From an uncultured Lachnospiraceae bacterium (GTDB lineage Bacteria > Bacillota > Clostridia > Lachnospirales > Lachnospiraceae): a stretch of DNA of 36,243 bases. The first letter of the stretch is position 1; each line of letters begins with the position of its first letter. The notes below the pieces were generated by a model. The model did not search any database and was not told the DNA's origin. It saw nothing but the letters and a program-made list of their open reading frames with translations. The position numbers and the translations under genes are program-made. Below are positions 1 to 8,847 of this stretch, one piece after another. The stretch lies in NCBI GenBank assembly GCA_946614165.1, contig CAMOGQ010000020.1, positions 1-36,243 on the forward strand. Reading direction: 5' to 3'.

Positions 1-13
1 TCTCCTCTGCAAG

Positions 14-42
14 CCCCATCCATTCAGAAGGAATGGGTGGGG
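14..42. repeat. Hairpin at left window edge
   Basis: Two 12-base arms (14-25 and 31-42) pair around a 5-base loop, with one T-G wobble. No T-run follows on either strand, so this is not a clear terminator. It lies downstream of upp and may be a transcript-end or mRNA-stabilising structure for upp or for a gene outside the window. Confidence 0.4.
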
Positions 43-50
43 TGATTGAC

Positions 51-69
51 GAAAAAGGCACGGGGCCTT
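51..69 (-). terminator. Probable rho-independent terminator of upp
   Basis: Read on the minus strand, AAGGC and GCCTT pair around a 5-base loop and run into a short T-tract (TTTTT including the arm end), just after the upp stop codon. The stem is short, so confidence is moderate. Confidence 0.5.
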
Positions 70-76
70 CCCTTAT

Positions 77-706
77 TTACTTGGTTCCGAAAACTCTGTC
101 GCCCGCATCGCCCAGACCGGGAACGATGTAGCCGTGGTCGTTCAGATGGTCATCCAGTGCGCCGATATAGAGGTCCACGTCGGGATGGGCTTCCGTAAAG
201 ACCTTGACGCCTTCGGGAGCCGCGATGATGCAGAGGAAGTGGAGCTTCTTGCAGCCGTGCTGCTTGAGCAGGTCCACGGCCGCCACGGCGGAACCGCCGG
301 TGGCCAGCATGGGATCCACCACGAAGACTTCTCTTTCGTCGGAATCGGCAGGCAGCTTGCAGTAATATTCCACGGGCTCCAGTGTCTGGGGATCTCTGTA
401 GAGACCGATGTGGCCCACCTTGGCGGCGGGGATCAGGGTCAGCATGCCTTCCACCATGCCCAGGCCTGCGCGCAGGATGGGAACGACGGCCAGCTTTTTG
501 CCCTTGAGGAACTTGGCTGTGGTCTTGCAGATGGGAGTCTCGATCTCCTCGTCCTCCAGCTCCAGATCTCTGGTGGCCTCATAAGCCTCCAGCATGGCGA
601 TCTCGCTGATGGTCTCGCGGAATTCCTTGGTGCCTGTCTCTTTCTTTCTGATATTGCCGATCTTGTGGGCGATCAGGGGATGATCCATAATAAATACTTT
701 TGCCAT
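77..706 (-). CDS. upp: Uracil phosphoribosyltransferase
   Basis: Salvages uracil: uracil plus PRPP gives UMP and pyrophosphate, in the cytosol. The 209-residue product has the normal family length. The PRPP-binding loop is visible as [11 protein letters not shown] near residues 129-139, and the conserved uracil-binding C-terminus [13 protein letters not shown] is intact. The frame remains open further upstream, but the start [10 protein letters not shown] is chosen because GGAGG lies a few bases upstream and the family begins this way. It is the last gene of a minus-strand run after GH18 and sua5, with a 63-bp gap before it and a small hairpin terminator after it. Identification is secure; membership in the same transcript as sua5 is inferred. 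Confidence 0.97.
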   Translation of the reverse strand: MAKVFIMDHPLIAHKIGNIRKKETGTKEFRETISEIAMLEAYEATRDLELEDEEIETPICKTTAKFLKGKKLAVVPILRAGLGMVEGMLTLIPAAKVGHIGLYRDPQTLEPVEYYCKLPADSDEREVFVVDPMLATGGSAVAAVDLLKQHGCKKLHFLCIIAAPEGVKVFTEAHPDVDLYIGALDDHLNDHGYIVPGLGDAGDRVFGTK

Positions 707-769
707 TTTAGCCTCCTTCATTATTGACTGATTCAGATTTATATACATCGCTGCCCGGCAGCGCTGCAC

Positions 770-1819
770 TCATACCCGCACCATGCGGTGGCCCGCCGCC
801 TTCATCAGGCGGTTCATGATGGCCTGCCCGTCAGAAGCCCCTTCGAAGGACTCTGAGAACATGACCTGGACGTCTTCCGTATCGAATTCCCGCAGCAGGC
901 GGAAGAGGGCCCGGCCCGCGGCGTCTTCGTCCTGTCGGCTGCCGGTGCTCTTTACGGAGTCGGCCCGGTAAAAGCCGGCGGTCTCGTCGGTGCAAAGGAC
1001 CCCTGTCTTCATGCCCTTCAGCCGGAGCCCGTCGCACTCTCTGTTGATATAGGCGGTCACAGCCTCCCTGTCTCCGTCCACGATGGTCAGATAGCCTCTG
1101 GGGGCGTAGTGGCGGTACTTCATGCCGGGGGCTCTGGGAGCGGCCGCATCGTCGGAAGAAAGGATGGTCCTGTCCACTTCCACGGATCCCAGCACCTCTT
1201 CCAGCATCTGCCTGGAGATCTTGCCCGGACGAAGGATCATGGGGACCTTTTCCGTCATGTCAATGATGGTGGATTCCAGCCCGATCTGCACGGGGCCGCC
1301 GTCTATGATCATATCCACCCGGCCGTCCAGGTCCTCCCTGCAGTGGTCCGCGGTGGTGGTAGAGGGCCTGCCCGAGCGGTTGGCGCTGGGAGCGGCCACA
1401 AAGCCGCCCGCTTTGTCGATCAGGGCAGCGGCGATCCTGTTGGAGGGAAAGCGCACGGCCACGGTGGAGAGGCCGCCGGTGGTCTCCAGAGGCACCAGGT
1501 CGCTCTTTTTAAAGATCATGGTAATGGGCCCGGGCCAGAAGGCTTTTGCAAGCTTTAAAGCCGCGTCGGGGATCTCCTCCACCAGGGGAGGCAGATCCTT
1601 CATCCTGCAGATATGCACGATCAGGGGATTGTCCGAGGGACGTCCCTTGGCCGCGTAGATTTTCCGGGAGGACGCCGGATTCAGGGCGTCCCCGCCCAGA
1701 CCGTATACGGTCTCTGTGGGAAAGGCCACCAGGCCGCCCTCCTGCAGGATGCGGCCGGCCCTGGCTATGGCCTCTTCGTCAATGCTCTCCTCCGAGAGCC
1801 TTACATATTCTGTCTTCAT
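770..1819 (-). CDS. ywlC: L-threonylcarbamoyladenylate synthase (Sua5 type)
   Basis: Makes threonylcarbamoyl-AMP from threonine, bicarbonate and ATP, the first step of the t6A37 modification of ANN-decoding tRNAs; it acts with the TsaD/B/E complex, which is not in this window. The 349-residue chain is the long Sua5 form: a YrdC domain at about residues 12-205, with KGRPSDNPLIVHI (58-70) and SANRSG (145-150), then a linker and a C-terminal Sua5 domain to about 345. The start MKTEYVRLSEE is chosen because its ATG overlaps the stop of the upstream GH18 gene as TAATG, which indicates translational coupling; a longer in-frame start lies inside the GH18 gene and is less likely. Confidence 0.94.
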   Translation of the reverse strand: MKTEYVRLSEESIDEEAIARAGRILQEGGLVAFPTETVYGLGGDALNPASSRKIYAAKGRPSDNPLIVHICRMKDLPPLVEEIPDAALKLAKAFWPGPITMIFKKSDLVPLETTGGLSTVAVRFPSNRIAAALIDKAGGFVAAPSANRSGRPSTTTADHCREDLDGRVDMIIDGGPVQIGLESTIIDMTEKVPMILRPGKISRQMLEEVLGSVEVDRTILSSDDAAAPRAPGMKYRHYAPRGYLTIVDGDREAVTAYINRECDGLRLKGMKTGVLCTDETAGFYRADSVKSTGSRQDEDAAGRALFRLLREFDTEDVQVMFSESFEGASDGQAIMNRLMKAAGHRMVRV

Positions 1820-3507
1820 TACTTTTCCATGTAGTCGGCGATCACGTCCCAGACATCCGGCGTCTCGAAGCCCAGGCACCATTCCGCCACACCGGCAAGG
1901 CCCGCATCCTCCATGACGCTCAGCTTCAGGGCGATGGACTCATCGTCCTCCACCCATACCTGGTATAAATTGTCGCCCGAACTTCTTTCTGCGTAATACT
2001 GTCCGTCCGTCTCGCTCCATTCGGCATTCATGCCGTTCCTGGCTATATAGTCCTGGACGACCTGCATGCTGCAGGCCTGGGATGTGACTCCCTGGCTGCT
2101 GGTGGTCCAGACCCTGGCATAGAAGGGAATGCCGTTGATCAGCTTTTGGGCGGGCACCATCTTCAGGGCCTCCTGGATGCCGTAGGTGACATAGCCGATG
2201 GAGGCTACGCTGCCTGCCACTTCGCTGCCCTGGAAGTGCTCGTCATAGCCCATCAGGATCACATAGTCGGCGAAAACGCCCTGCTCATCCATGTGGTAGT
2301 GGTCGTTGAAGTTATAGGGGACGTAATTGTCCACCGAGAGGATCAGGCCCTCCTTATGGGTCCTGATGGAAAGCTCCCGGATGAATTCGATAAAGTCGTC
2401 GCCGTGGTGCTCCGCCAGATTTTCGATATCGATGTTGATGCCGTCGATATCGTACTCATGGCAGTAATCGATCAGGGAACCGATGACATGGCTTCTGTAC
2501 AGGTCCTTTTCCAGGAACTTTCCGTAGGCCTTGCCAGTGGAGAAATTGTCGAACACGGCCCATACCTGATAGCCCTGGGAATGGGCGGCTTCCACATAGA
2601 AATGAGCGGCAAAGCTTTCCACCTGTCCGTTGTCGTTGAGATGGAACCAGGTGGGGGAGACCACGTTGACCGACTTTGTATTTGCCATCAGTCCGTAGTA
2701 GGTATCGTTGCCCGGCGTGCCCGCGATCTGGTGCCAGGCCAGGTTGACCTTTTTGCCCAGGCTTAAGGCGGGATGTTCCGGCTCCTGGTAGTCCGTGACC
2801 GGCGTCTCGGAAGCGTCGCCGTACTTCTCCAGGTCCTTCTTTTCGATGTAGCCGTAGAGACCGTCATAGGTAGCCACCTTGGACCAGGTCTCCATTTCAT
2901 CCATGATCCTGACCTGGGTGCCTGCGGCAAGGTCCGCCACGATCTCGCTCTTTACGCCGCCCGATACCCGGATGGCGGAATCCCTTTTGAGGGAGGCCAC
3001 CCTGTAGGGCTCCCAGTTGTCTGTCAGCACCAGACGGTTGGGGGAGGAATAGACCTGATAGGAGAAATTGGCATATCCCTTCAGGAAGGGCAGGGCGATC
3101 CAGAGCCTTTCCTCCTCATCCATGCGGATGATCTGATAGCTCTCCTGAAAGCTCCCTCCGCTGTCCAGGGTCCAGGTATCGGATCCCAAGGGGACTGATA
3201 CCCGATCGTCCGGCAGGCAGTAGAAAAGCGTCTGATCCGCCTCGCCGTAGTAGAAGCGGCTGTTAAAAAGGTCCGTGGCCGTTTCGAAGGGGATATAGAT
3301 CTCCCCGCCGAAATCCCTGGCCTCCAGCTCGGTGCGCTCTCCCTGACTGATCACGGGAAAGACGCTGGGGTCTTCTATGCCCAGGTAGGCCTCCAGATCA
3401 GCCCTCTCCTTTGTGTAGGCATACTTCCGCAGATAGGTCTTTCCGAATAAAAAGCCCAGTACACCGATCATAATTATAATAATGAAGGATATCAGTATTT
3501 TTTTCAC
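1819..3507 (-). CDS. Membrane-anchored GH18 glycosidase with SH3 domain
   Basis: Probably a surface enzyme or binder acting on peptidoglycan or another N-acetylglucosamine glycan. An N-terminal hydrophobic segment (about residues 4-22, after MKK) acts as a signal anchor, followed by a stalk-like region, a bacterial SH3-like domain at about 168-228 and a GH18 barrel at about 253-560. The catalytic signature reads DGINIDIE at 355-362, with Glu362 as predicted acid. Asn replaces the middle Asp of the classical DGxDxDxE motif, as is known in YaaH-like spore and cell-wall members. The start codon is GTG, preceded by AAGGGG. It lies first in a run with sua5 and upp and has a good promoter upstream. 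Hydrolase activity and substrate are inferred from the family. Confidence 0.88.
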   Translation of the reverse strand: MKKILISFIIIIMIGVLGFLFGKTYLRKYAYTKERADLEAYLGIEDPSVFPVISQGERTELEARDFGGEIYIPFETATDLFNSRFYYGEADQTLFYCLPDDRVSVPLGSDTWTLDSGGSFQESYQIIRMDEEERLWIALPFLKGYANFSYQVYSSPNRLVLTDNWEPYRVASLKRDSAIRVSGGVKSEIVADLAAGTQVRIMDEMETWSKVATYDGLYGYIEKKDLEKYGDASETPVTDYQEPEHPALSLGKKVNLAWHQIAGTPGNDTYYGLMANTKSVNVVSPTWFHLNDNGQVESFAAHFYVEAAHSQGYQVWAVFDNFSTGKAYGKFLEKDLYRSHVIGSLIDYCHEYDIDGINIDIENLAEHHGDDFIEFIRELSIRTHKEGLILSVDNYVPYNFNDHYHMDEQGVFADYVILMGYDEHFQGSEVAGSVASIGYVTYGIQEALKMVPAQKLINGIPFYARVWTTSSQGVTSQACSMQVVQDYIARNGMNAEWSETDGQYYAERSSGDNLYQVWVEDDESIALKLSVMEDAGLAGVAEWCLGFETPDVWDVIADYMEK

Positions 3508-3550
3508 GCCGTGTCCCCTTATCTGTACTGTTCACAAAATACCATTTTAG

Positions 3551-3579
3551 ATTATAGCAAAAAGATGGGCTGTCAGCAA
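3551..3579 (-). promoter_or_regulatory. Sigma-A type promoter for the GH18-sua5-upp run
   Basis: On the minus strand TTGCTG (3574-3579) and a perfect TATAAT (3551-3556) are separated by 17 bases, about 45 bases upstream of the GTG start. The -35 box is only a partial match; the -10 box is ideal. Confidence 0.6.
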
Positions 3580-3588
3580 CACGGGAGA

Positions 3589-3652
3589 AAGACCTTCCGG
3601 ACGGGGTCGCTGCATGGTGGGGCCACAACAGATTCAGAGTCCGGAAGGTCTT
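3589..3652. repeat. 13-bp perfect inverted repeat, 38-base loop
   Basis: The arm AAGACCTTCCGGA at 3589-3601 is perfectly complementary to the arm at 3640-3652. It lies just upstream of the GH18 promoter. On the minus strand it is followed by TCTCCC, a weak pyrimidine tail, so it could end an upstream transcript; it could equally be the closing helix of a small RNA or an operator pair. Confidence 0.6.
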
Positions 3653-4169
3653 CAGATTTGAGATAAGATATGGTAATGAAATGGTTCAGATAAAGACCGC
3701 TGCCTTAAGGCAGAGCGATCTTAAACAGAAATGTGCGCGGCCGGAAGGAGGACGTGAATCTTCCGTGGGACCCGTCCCCGGGCCGCCGGGCAGAAATACA
3801 GACTGTATCGTATTAAAAAAGTGATATTTCAAGTGGAATGTTTCGCCGAACAGAAATGCCCCGCGGGTGGGGCTTTAATGGCGATCTTGCGATATGCATT
3901 GTCTGCATACAGAAATGGACTGCCTGGCCGGCAGTTTGCGGCTTGTCTCTCTCACCTCCTTCCCGGATACGGATTATCCGGATTCCTGCCACGAGTCTAT
4001 TTTAACTCCTGTGCCCCCTTCGTTCAACGGCCCGGGGCTTACGAATTGATTTGACCTCCTCTTCCCGCCGGGAGCCATTTTGTATACCGGCAGTTACTAC
4101 TATTTTTCCCGCATCTATGGTATATTTAGGTAACGGAACACATATATATTAAGGAAAGGTGGCACCTAC

Positions 4170-4925
4170 TTGAAGATCGAGAAAATCAATGATAATCAGA
4201 TCCGCTGCATTCTGACCCGCGAAGATCTGGAACAGCGTCAGATCAGGCTCAGCGAGCTGGCCTACGGTTCGGACAAGGCCAAAAGCCTTTTTCAGGACAT
4301 GATGCGCCAGGCTGCCTTCCAGTTCGGCTTCCAGGTGGAGAACATGCCCATCATGATAGAGGCCATCCCCCTTTCCTCCGACAGCATCGTCCTGGTGGTG
4401 ACCAAGGTGGAAAATCCGGAGGAGCTGGACGCGCGCTTTTCCAGCTTCGGTCCCTCCATCCAGAATTCTCTGGGACAGGCGGGGGAGGGAGGCAGTCCCC
4501 TTTCGCCTTTCGAACAGCTCCTGAATTCCCTGAAAAAGGATCTGACCTCCGGACAGGCCGCGGGCGCGCCCGCCTCATCCGAGAAAAGGGGCCAGGGCCA
4601 GGACATGGCCCAGCTTCGCCGCTACCTCTTCACCCACAGGCTCTTCTCCTTTGCCTCCCTCCGGGATCTGGTCCAGGCCGCTTCCCTGACGGGTAAGCTC
4701 TACAAGGGGGCCAGTGCCCTCTACCAGGATCCTTCCGACAGGAAATACTATCTTTTCCTGACCATGCCGGACATGGATACCGTAAAATCCATGCAGCATG
4801 TCCTGGCCGTCATCTCGGAATACGGTCATTCCGAGCCCATCTCCTACGCCAGGCACCAGCACCTGAAGGAGCACTGCGTTGTGATCTGCCCCGAAGACGC
4901 TCTGGCCGTGCTTTCCTCTGTCTGA
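4170..4925 (+). CDS. mecA: MecA-family ClpC adaptor protein
   Basis: MecA proteins deliver substrates to the ClpC-ClpP protease and stimulate ClpC hexamer assembly. The 251-residue product shows the MecA pattern: an N-terminal substrate-binding domain (about 1-85, starting MKIEKINDNQIRCIL and containing the DLEQRQIRLSEL stretch), a low-complexity Ser/Gly/Ala linker at about 105-145, and a C-terminal ClpC-binding domain at about 150-250. Translation begins at TTG, with AGGAAAGGTGG just upstream; no better ATG exists nearby. The gene stands alone, divergent from GH18 and closed by a strong terminator. Which substrate it targets here cannot be seen; competence control is specific to Bacillus and should not be assumed. 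Confidence 0.88.
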   Translation: MKIEKINDNQIRCILTREDLEQRQIRLSELAYGSDKAKSLFQDMMRQAAFQFGFQVENMPIMIEAIPLSSDSIVLVVTKVENPEELDARFSSFGPSIQNSLGQAGEGGSPLSPFEQLLNSLKKDLTSGQAAGAPASSEKRGQGQDMAQLRRYLFTHRLFSFASLRDLVQAASLTGKLYKGASALYQDPSDRKYYLFLTMPDMDTVKSMQHVLAVISEYGHSEPISYARHQHLKEHCVVICPEDALAVLSSV

Positions 4926-4938
4926 AAGACGTTCTTAC

Positions 4939-4969
4939 GGGTCCGCGCCGTCTGCGCGGGCCCTTTTTT
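4939..4969 (+). terminator. Rho-independent terminator of mecA
   Basis: A GC-rich 10-bp stem (4939-4948 with 4954-4963, one T-G pair) with a 5-base loop is followed by six T residues, 13 bases after the mecA stop. Confidence 0.9.
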
Positions 4970-5119
4970 CCGGCCTTTTTCCTCATTTTTCGTTCATTTT
5001 CCCCTTCTTTTTTCTCCATCCGCATCCTTTCCGCCGGGGGCCCTTTTTTCTTCCCCTTTTTCAAACACGCATTCGAAAAAGCCTGGGAAAAATTGGATAT
5101 TTTTCACAATAGTTAGTTA

Positions 5120-5149
5120 TTGCTAACCTCAAATTTCAGTAATTATAAT
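5120..5149 (+). promoter_or_regulatory. Candidate upstream promoter of nifJ
   Basis: TTGCTA (5120-5125) and TATAAT (5144-5149) are 18 bases apart. The -35 box overlaps the right arm of a small GTTAG/CTAAC inverted repeat, a plausible operator position. Confidence 0.5.
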
Positions 5150-5180
5150 GGATTTTAAGAAGTACAATCGGAAAATGACG

Positions 5181-5209
5181 TTGCAATTTAAGAGGGGCAA
5201 TGCTAACAT
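5181..5209 (+). promoter_or_regulatory. Candidate proximal promoter of nifJ
   Basis: TTGCAA (5181-5186) and an extended -10 TGC-TAACAT (TAACAT at 5204-5209) are separated by 17 bases. GCTAAC also occurs at the upstream promoter. Confidence 0.5.
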
Positions 5210-5286
5210 AAAAATAGACTAAAAAACTATGGTTTTTTTTACGTCTGTATGCAGTAATGCGTATCTTAGCATAGGAGGAAAACATA

Positions 5287-8200
5287 ATGGCAAGAAAAAT
5301 GCTGACCATGGATGGTAATGAAGCTGCTGCACATGCTTCTTACGCGTACACAGAAGTCGCTACCATCTATCCCATCACACCTTCATCCGTCATGCCTGAG
5401 CATGTAGATGAATGGGCAACTGCCGGCAGAAAGAACATCTTCGGCACAACTGTCCAGGTAACTGAAATGCAGTCCGAGGCTGGTGCTGCAGGTGCGACCC
5501 ACGGCGCAATCGCTGCAGGTGCTATGACATCCACATTCACCGCTTCTCAGGGCCTCCTTCTTATGATTCCCAACCTGTACAAGGTTGCCGGCGAAGGTCT
5601 TCCGGCTGTCTTCAACGTATCCGCACGTTGTATCGCAACACACGCCCTGAACATCTTCGGTGATCACTCCGACGTTTACGCAGCACGTCAGACCGGCTGC
5701 GCAATGCTCTGTGAATCTTCCGTACAGGAAGTCATGGACCTTACACCCGTAGCTTACTGCGCAGCAGTCAAGGGCAAACTTCCTTTCATCAACTTCTTCG
5801 ACGGTTTCCGTACCTCCCACGAGATCCAGAAGATCGAGACATGGGATTATGAAGACCTCAAGGATCTGATCGATCTGGATGCTGTCCAGGCATTCCGTGA
5901 CAACTGCCTGAACCCCACTCATCCCCGTCAGATGGGCTCCGCTCAGAACCCCGATCTGTTCTTCCAGACCAGAGAAGCCTGCAACCCTGTCTATGATGCA
6001 ATGCCTGCCATCGTTCAGGAATACATGGACAAGGTCAATGCCAAGATCGGCACAGACTATAAGCTCTTCAACTATCACGGCGCTCCCGATGCCGAGCAGA
6101 TCATCATCGCCATGGGTTCCGTCAACGAGACCATCGAAGAGACAGTCGATTACCTCAACGGCCTGGGCCGCAAGGTCGGTCTCGTAAAGGTCCGTCTGTA
6201 CAGACCTTTCTGCGAGCAGGCTCTGATCGACGTCATCCCCGACACCGTCAAGAAGATCTCCGTTCTCGACAGGACCAAGGAGCCCGGCTCCATCGGCGAA
6301 CCTCTGGAACTGGATGTCATCAAGGCTCTCAAGGGCACCAAGTTCGATTCCGTACCGGTCTTCGGCGGACGCTACGGCCTTGGTTCCAAGGACACCACTC
6401 CTGCACAGATCATCGCTGTCTTTGACAACGAGACCAAGAAGAGATTCACCATCGGCATCACGGATGACGTGACTGGCCTGTCTCTTGAGACCGGCAAGGA
6501 AATCGTTACCACTCCCGAAGGAACCATCTGCTGCAAGTTCTGGGGTCTGGGCGCAGACGGTACCGTCGGTGCCAACAAGAACTCCATCAAGATCATCGGC
6601 GACAACACCGACATGTATGCACAGGCATACTTCGATTACGACTCCAAGAAGTCCGGCGGCGTTACCATGTCTCACCTGAGATTCGGTAAGAAGCCCATCA
6701 AGTCCACCTACCTCATCCACCAGGCCAACTTCGTTGCATGCCACAACCCGGCATACATCCGCAAGTTCAACATGAGCCAGGAACTGGTAGACGGCGGCAC
6801 ATTCCTTCTGAACTGCTCCTGGAATGCAGAAGAGCTTGAGACTCACATTCCTCCGCAGGTCAAGAGATTCATCCATGACCACAATATCCAGTTCTACACC
6901 ATCGACGGTGTCAAGATCGGTATTGAGACCGGCATGGGCCCCACACGTATCAACACCATCCTTCAGTCCGCATTCTTCAAGCTGGCTCAGATCATCCCCG
7001 AAGAGGATGCGATCCGCCTGATGAAGGAAGCTGCACAGAAGACCTACGGCCGTAAGGGTCAGGACGTCGTAGAAAAGAACTGGGCTGCCATCGATGCAGG
7101 TGCTCAGAACGTAGTCAAGGTCAACGTTCCCGAGAGCTGGGGCCAGGCCGAAGGCGAAGAATACGATATCGTCAAGGCAGAAGGCAGCAGACAGGATGTC
7201 GTTGACTTCGTCAACAACATTCAGGTCAAGGTCAACTCCCAGGAAGGCAATACCGTTCCTGTATCCGTTGTCTCCGCATATTATGAAGGATCCACTCCTT
7301 CCGGCGCTGCCGCATATGAGAAGCGCGGTATCGCAGTCAACGTTCCCGTATGGAACAGCGAGAACTGCATCCAGTGCGGTTTCTGCTCTTATGTATGCCC
7401 TCACGCTGCCATCCGTACAGTTGCCATGACTGACGAAGAAGTCGCAAAGGCTCCCGAGAACACAGTCGTTCTTCCTCTTATGGGCATGCCGAACTACAAG
7501 TTCGCCATCACCGTGTCCTCTCTGGACTGCACAGGCTGCGGAAGCTGCGCAAATGTATGCCCTGGCAAGAAGGGCGAGAAGGCTCTGACCATGGTAAGAC
7601 TGGACAAGGCTATGCCTCAGGCAAACCAGCAGGATACCTTCAACTATGCTGTAACTCTGGAAGACAAGGAAGAAGTCATCGAGAAGTTCAAAGAAGCAAC
7701 TGTCAAGGGCTCTCAGTTCAAGCAGCCTCTGCTTGAGTTCTCCGGCGCCTGCGCAGGCTGCGGCGAGACACCTTATGCCAAGCTGATCACTCAGCTGTTC
7801 GGCGACAGGATGTACATTGCCAACGCTACCGGCTGCTCCTCCATCTGGGGCAACTCCTCTCCTTCCACTCCTTACACCGTCAACAAGAAGGGTCACGGCC
7901 CCGCATGGTCCAACTCCCTGTTTGAAGACGCTGCAGAGTTTGGTTATGGTATGTTCCTTGCACAGCAGGCTCTCCGCGACAAGCTGAAAGGCAAAGTCGA
8001 GGCCCTGGCTGAGACAGCAGGCGAAGACGTCAAGGCTGCAGCTGCAGAATGGATCGACACATTCGCAGTCGGCGCAACCAACGGCAAGGCAACCGATAAG
8101 CTGGTCGCTGCTCTGGCTGCTGACGGCTCCGAAGCTGCATGCGAGATCCTGAAGGATAAGCAGTTCCTGGCCAAGAAGTCCCAGTGGATCTTCGGCGGTG

Positions 8201-8826
8201 ACGGCTGGGCATACGATATCGGCTACGGCGGTGTCGACCATGCTCTTGCTTCCGGCAAGGACATCAACATCTTCTGCTTCAACACAGAAGTTTACTCCAA
8301 CACCGGCGGCCAGTCCTCCAAGGCTACTCCTGAAGGTGCAGTCGCACAGTTCGCAGCAGCCGGCAAGGACATCAAGCAGAAAGACCTTGCAGCAATGGCT
8401 ATGAGCTATGGCTATGTATACGTAGCTCAGATCTCCATGGGTGCTGACAAGAACCAGACCATCAAGGCCATCGCAGAAGCAGAAGCTTATCCGGGACCTT
8501 CCCTGATCATCGCATACGCTCCCTGCATCAACCATGGTATCCGCAAGGGTATGGCCAAGGTTCAGGACGAAGAGAAGCTTGCAGTTGATACCGGTTACTG
8601 GAATCTGTTCAGATTCAATCCTGCCGGCGGCGCCAAGAAGTTCACTCTGGACAGCAAGCCCGCTAAGCTGGATTACATGGACTTCCTTGCAGGCGAAGTT
8701 CGTTACACATCCCTGAAGCAGAAGAATCCTGAAAGAGCAGCTAAGCTCTTCGGCGAAGCCAAGGAAAATGCTCAGAAGCACTACGAGTACCTGAGCAAGC
8801 TCGGCGCTCTGTACAACGAAGAATAA
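5287..8826 (+). CDS. nifJ: Pyruvate:ferredoxin oxidoreductase, single-chain
   Basis: Oxidises pyruvate with CoA to acetyl-CoA and CO2, reducing ferredoxin; central to anaerobic energy metabolism. At 1179 residues it is the full homodimeric form with all domains fused. The start MARKMLTMDGNEAAAHASYAYTEVA matches the family and has AGGAGG just upstream. Two [4Fe-4S] motifs are visible at C694/C697/C700/C704 and C748/C751/C754/C758. The third cluster begins at CAGC (822-825). The TPP site is GDGWAYDIGYGG followed by NTEVYSNTGGQ near the C-terminus. Codons are strongly biased to C-ending forms unlike neighbouring genes, consistent with very high expression. It is followed by a ferredoxin gene 158 bp downstream, its likely electron acceptor. 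Confidence 0.98.
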   Translation: MARKMLTMDGNEAAAHASYAYTEVATIYPITPSSVMPEHVDEWATAGRKNIFGTTVQVTEMQSEAGAAGATHGAIAAGAMTSTFTASQGLLLMIPNLYKVAGEGLPAVFNVSARCIATHALNIFGDHSDVYAARQTGCAMLCESSVQEVMDLTPVAYCAAVKGKLPFINFFDGFRTSHEIQKIETWDYEDLKDLIDLDAVQAFRDNCLNPTHPRQMGSAQNPDLFFQTREACNPVYDAMPAIVQEYMDKVNAKIGTDYKLFNYHGAPDAEQIIIAMGSVNETIEETVDYLNGLGRKVGLVKVRLYRPFCEQALIDVIPDTVKKISVLDRTKEPGSIGEPLELDVIKALKGTKFDSVPVFGGRYGLGSKDTTPAQIIAVFDNETKKRFTIGITDDVTGLSLETGKEIVTTPEGTICCKFWGLGADGTVGANKNSIKIIGDNTDMYAQAYFDYDSKKSGGVTMSHLRFGKKPIKSTYLIHQANFVACHNPAYIRKFNMSQELVDGGTFLLNCSWNAEELETHIPPQVKRFIHDHNIQFYTIDGVKIGIETGMGPTRINTILQSAFFKLAQIIPEEDAIRLMKEAAQKTYGRKGQDVVEKNWAAIDAGAQNVVKVNVPESWGQAEGEEYDIVKAEGSRQDVVDFVNNIQVKVNSQEGNTVPVSVVSAYYEGSTPSGAAAYEKRGIAVNVPVWNSENCIQCGFCSYVCPHAAIRTVAMTDEEVAKAPENTVVLPLMGMPNYKFAITVSSLDCTGCGSCANVCPGKKGEKALTMVRLDKAMPQANQQDTFNYAVTLEDKEEVIEKFKEATVKGSQFKQPLLEFSGACAGCGETPYAKLITQLFGDRMYIANATGCSSIWGNSSPSTPYTVNKKGHGPAWSNSLFEDAAEFGYGMFLAQQALRDKLKGKVEALAETAGEDVKAAAAEWIDTFAVGATNGKATDKLVAALAADGSEAACEILKDKQFLAKKSQWIFGGDGWAYDIGYGGVDHALASGKDINIFCFNTEVYSNTGGQSSKATPEGAVAQFAAAGKDIKQKDLAAMAMSYGYVYVAQISMGADKNQTIKAIAEAEAYPGPSLIIAYAPCINHGIRKGMAKVQDEEKLAVDTGYWNLFRFNPAGGAKKFTLDSKPAKLDYMDFLAGEVRYTSLKQKNPERAAKLFGEAKENAQKHYEYLSKLGALYNEE

Positions 8827-8847
8827 TTCTTCCGCGTGAGGGAAAAC

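Larger units (their letters stand above)
3508..4169. other. Gene-free divergent region rich in hairpins
   Basis: This 662-base gap between the divergent GH18 and mecA genes has no convincing protein gene. It holds the GH18 promoter, the 13-bp inverted repeat, a perfect 14-bp palindrome CTGCCTTAAGGCAG at 3700-3713 with imperfect flanking pairing, a GCCCC/GGGGC hairpin near 3858-3873, a CTGCC/GGCAG hairpin near 3920-3934, and four copies of CAGAAAT starting at 3726, 3791, 3851 and 3910. I could not match it to a known riboswitch or structured RNA. Confidence 0.5.
4970..5286 (+). other. Long nifJ leader: pyrimidine tract then AT-rich promoter region
   Basis: From about 4961 to 5061 the plus strand is almost only C and T. 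GGGCCCTTTTTTC of the mecA terminator recurs 80 bases later (4958-4970 and 5038-5050). The rest, to 5286, is AT-rich and carries two candidate promoters, a GTTAG/CTAAC inverted repeat (5112-5116, 5123-5127) and a weak A/T hairpin near 5221-5240. No gene was found. Confidence 0.5.

Noticed and set aside
2146-2766. A 206-codon plus-strand frame inside the GH18 gene
   Set aside because: It is antisense to a gene with clear GH18 motifs and has no ribosome site.
3640-3660. TCCGGAAGG resembling the SRP RNA apical loop
   Set aside because: The flanking bases do not match the conserved GTCAGG...AGCAGCC context; it is one arm of the 13-bp inverted repeat.
3821-4054. A 77-codon plus-strand open frame in the gap before mecA
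   Set aside because: There is no ribosome site at its start, its composition is not protein-like, and it runs through hairpins.
4154-4170. AAAGGTGGCACC resembling a T-box antiterminator motif
   Set aside because: It lacks the full AGGGTGG-ACCGCG sequence, a preceding specifier stem or terminator, and sits at the mecA ribosome site.
4810-5064. A Lys/Arg-rich minus-strand open frame over the pyrimidine tract
   Set aside because: The basic composition is the translation of the purine-rich strand; no ribosome site or family was found.
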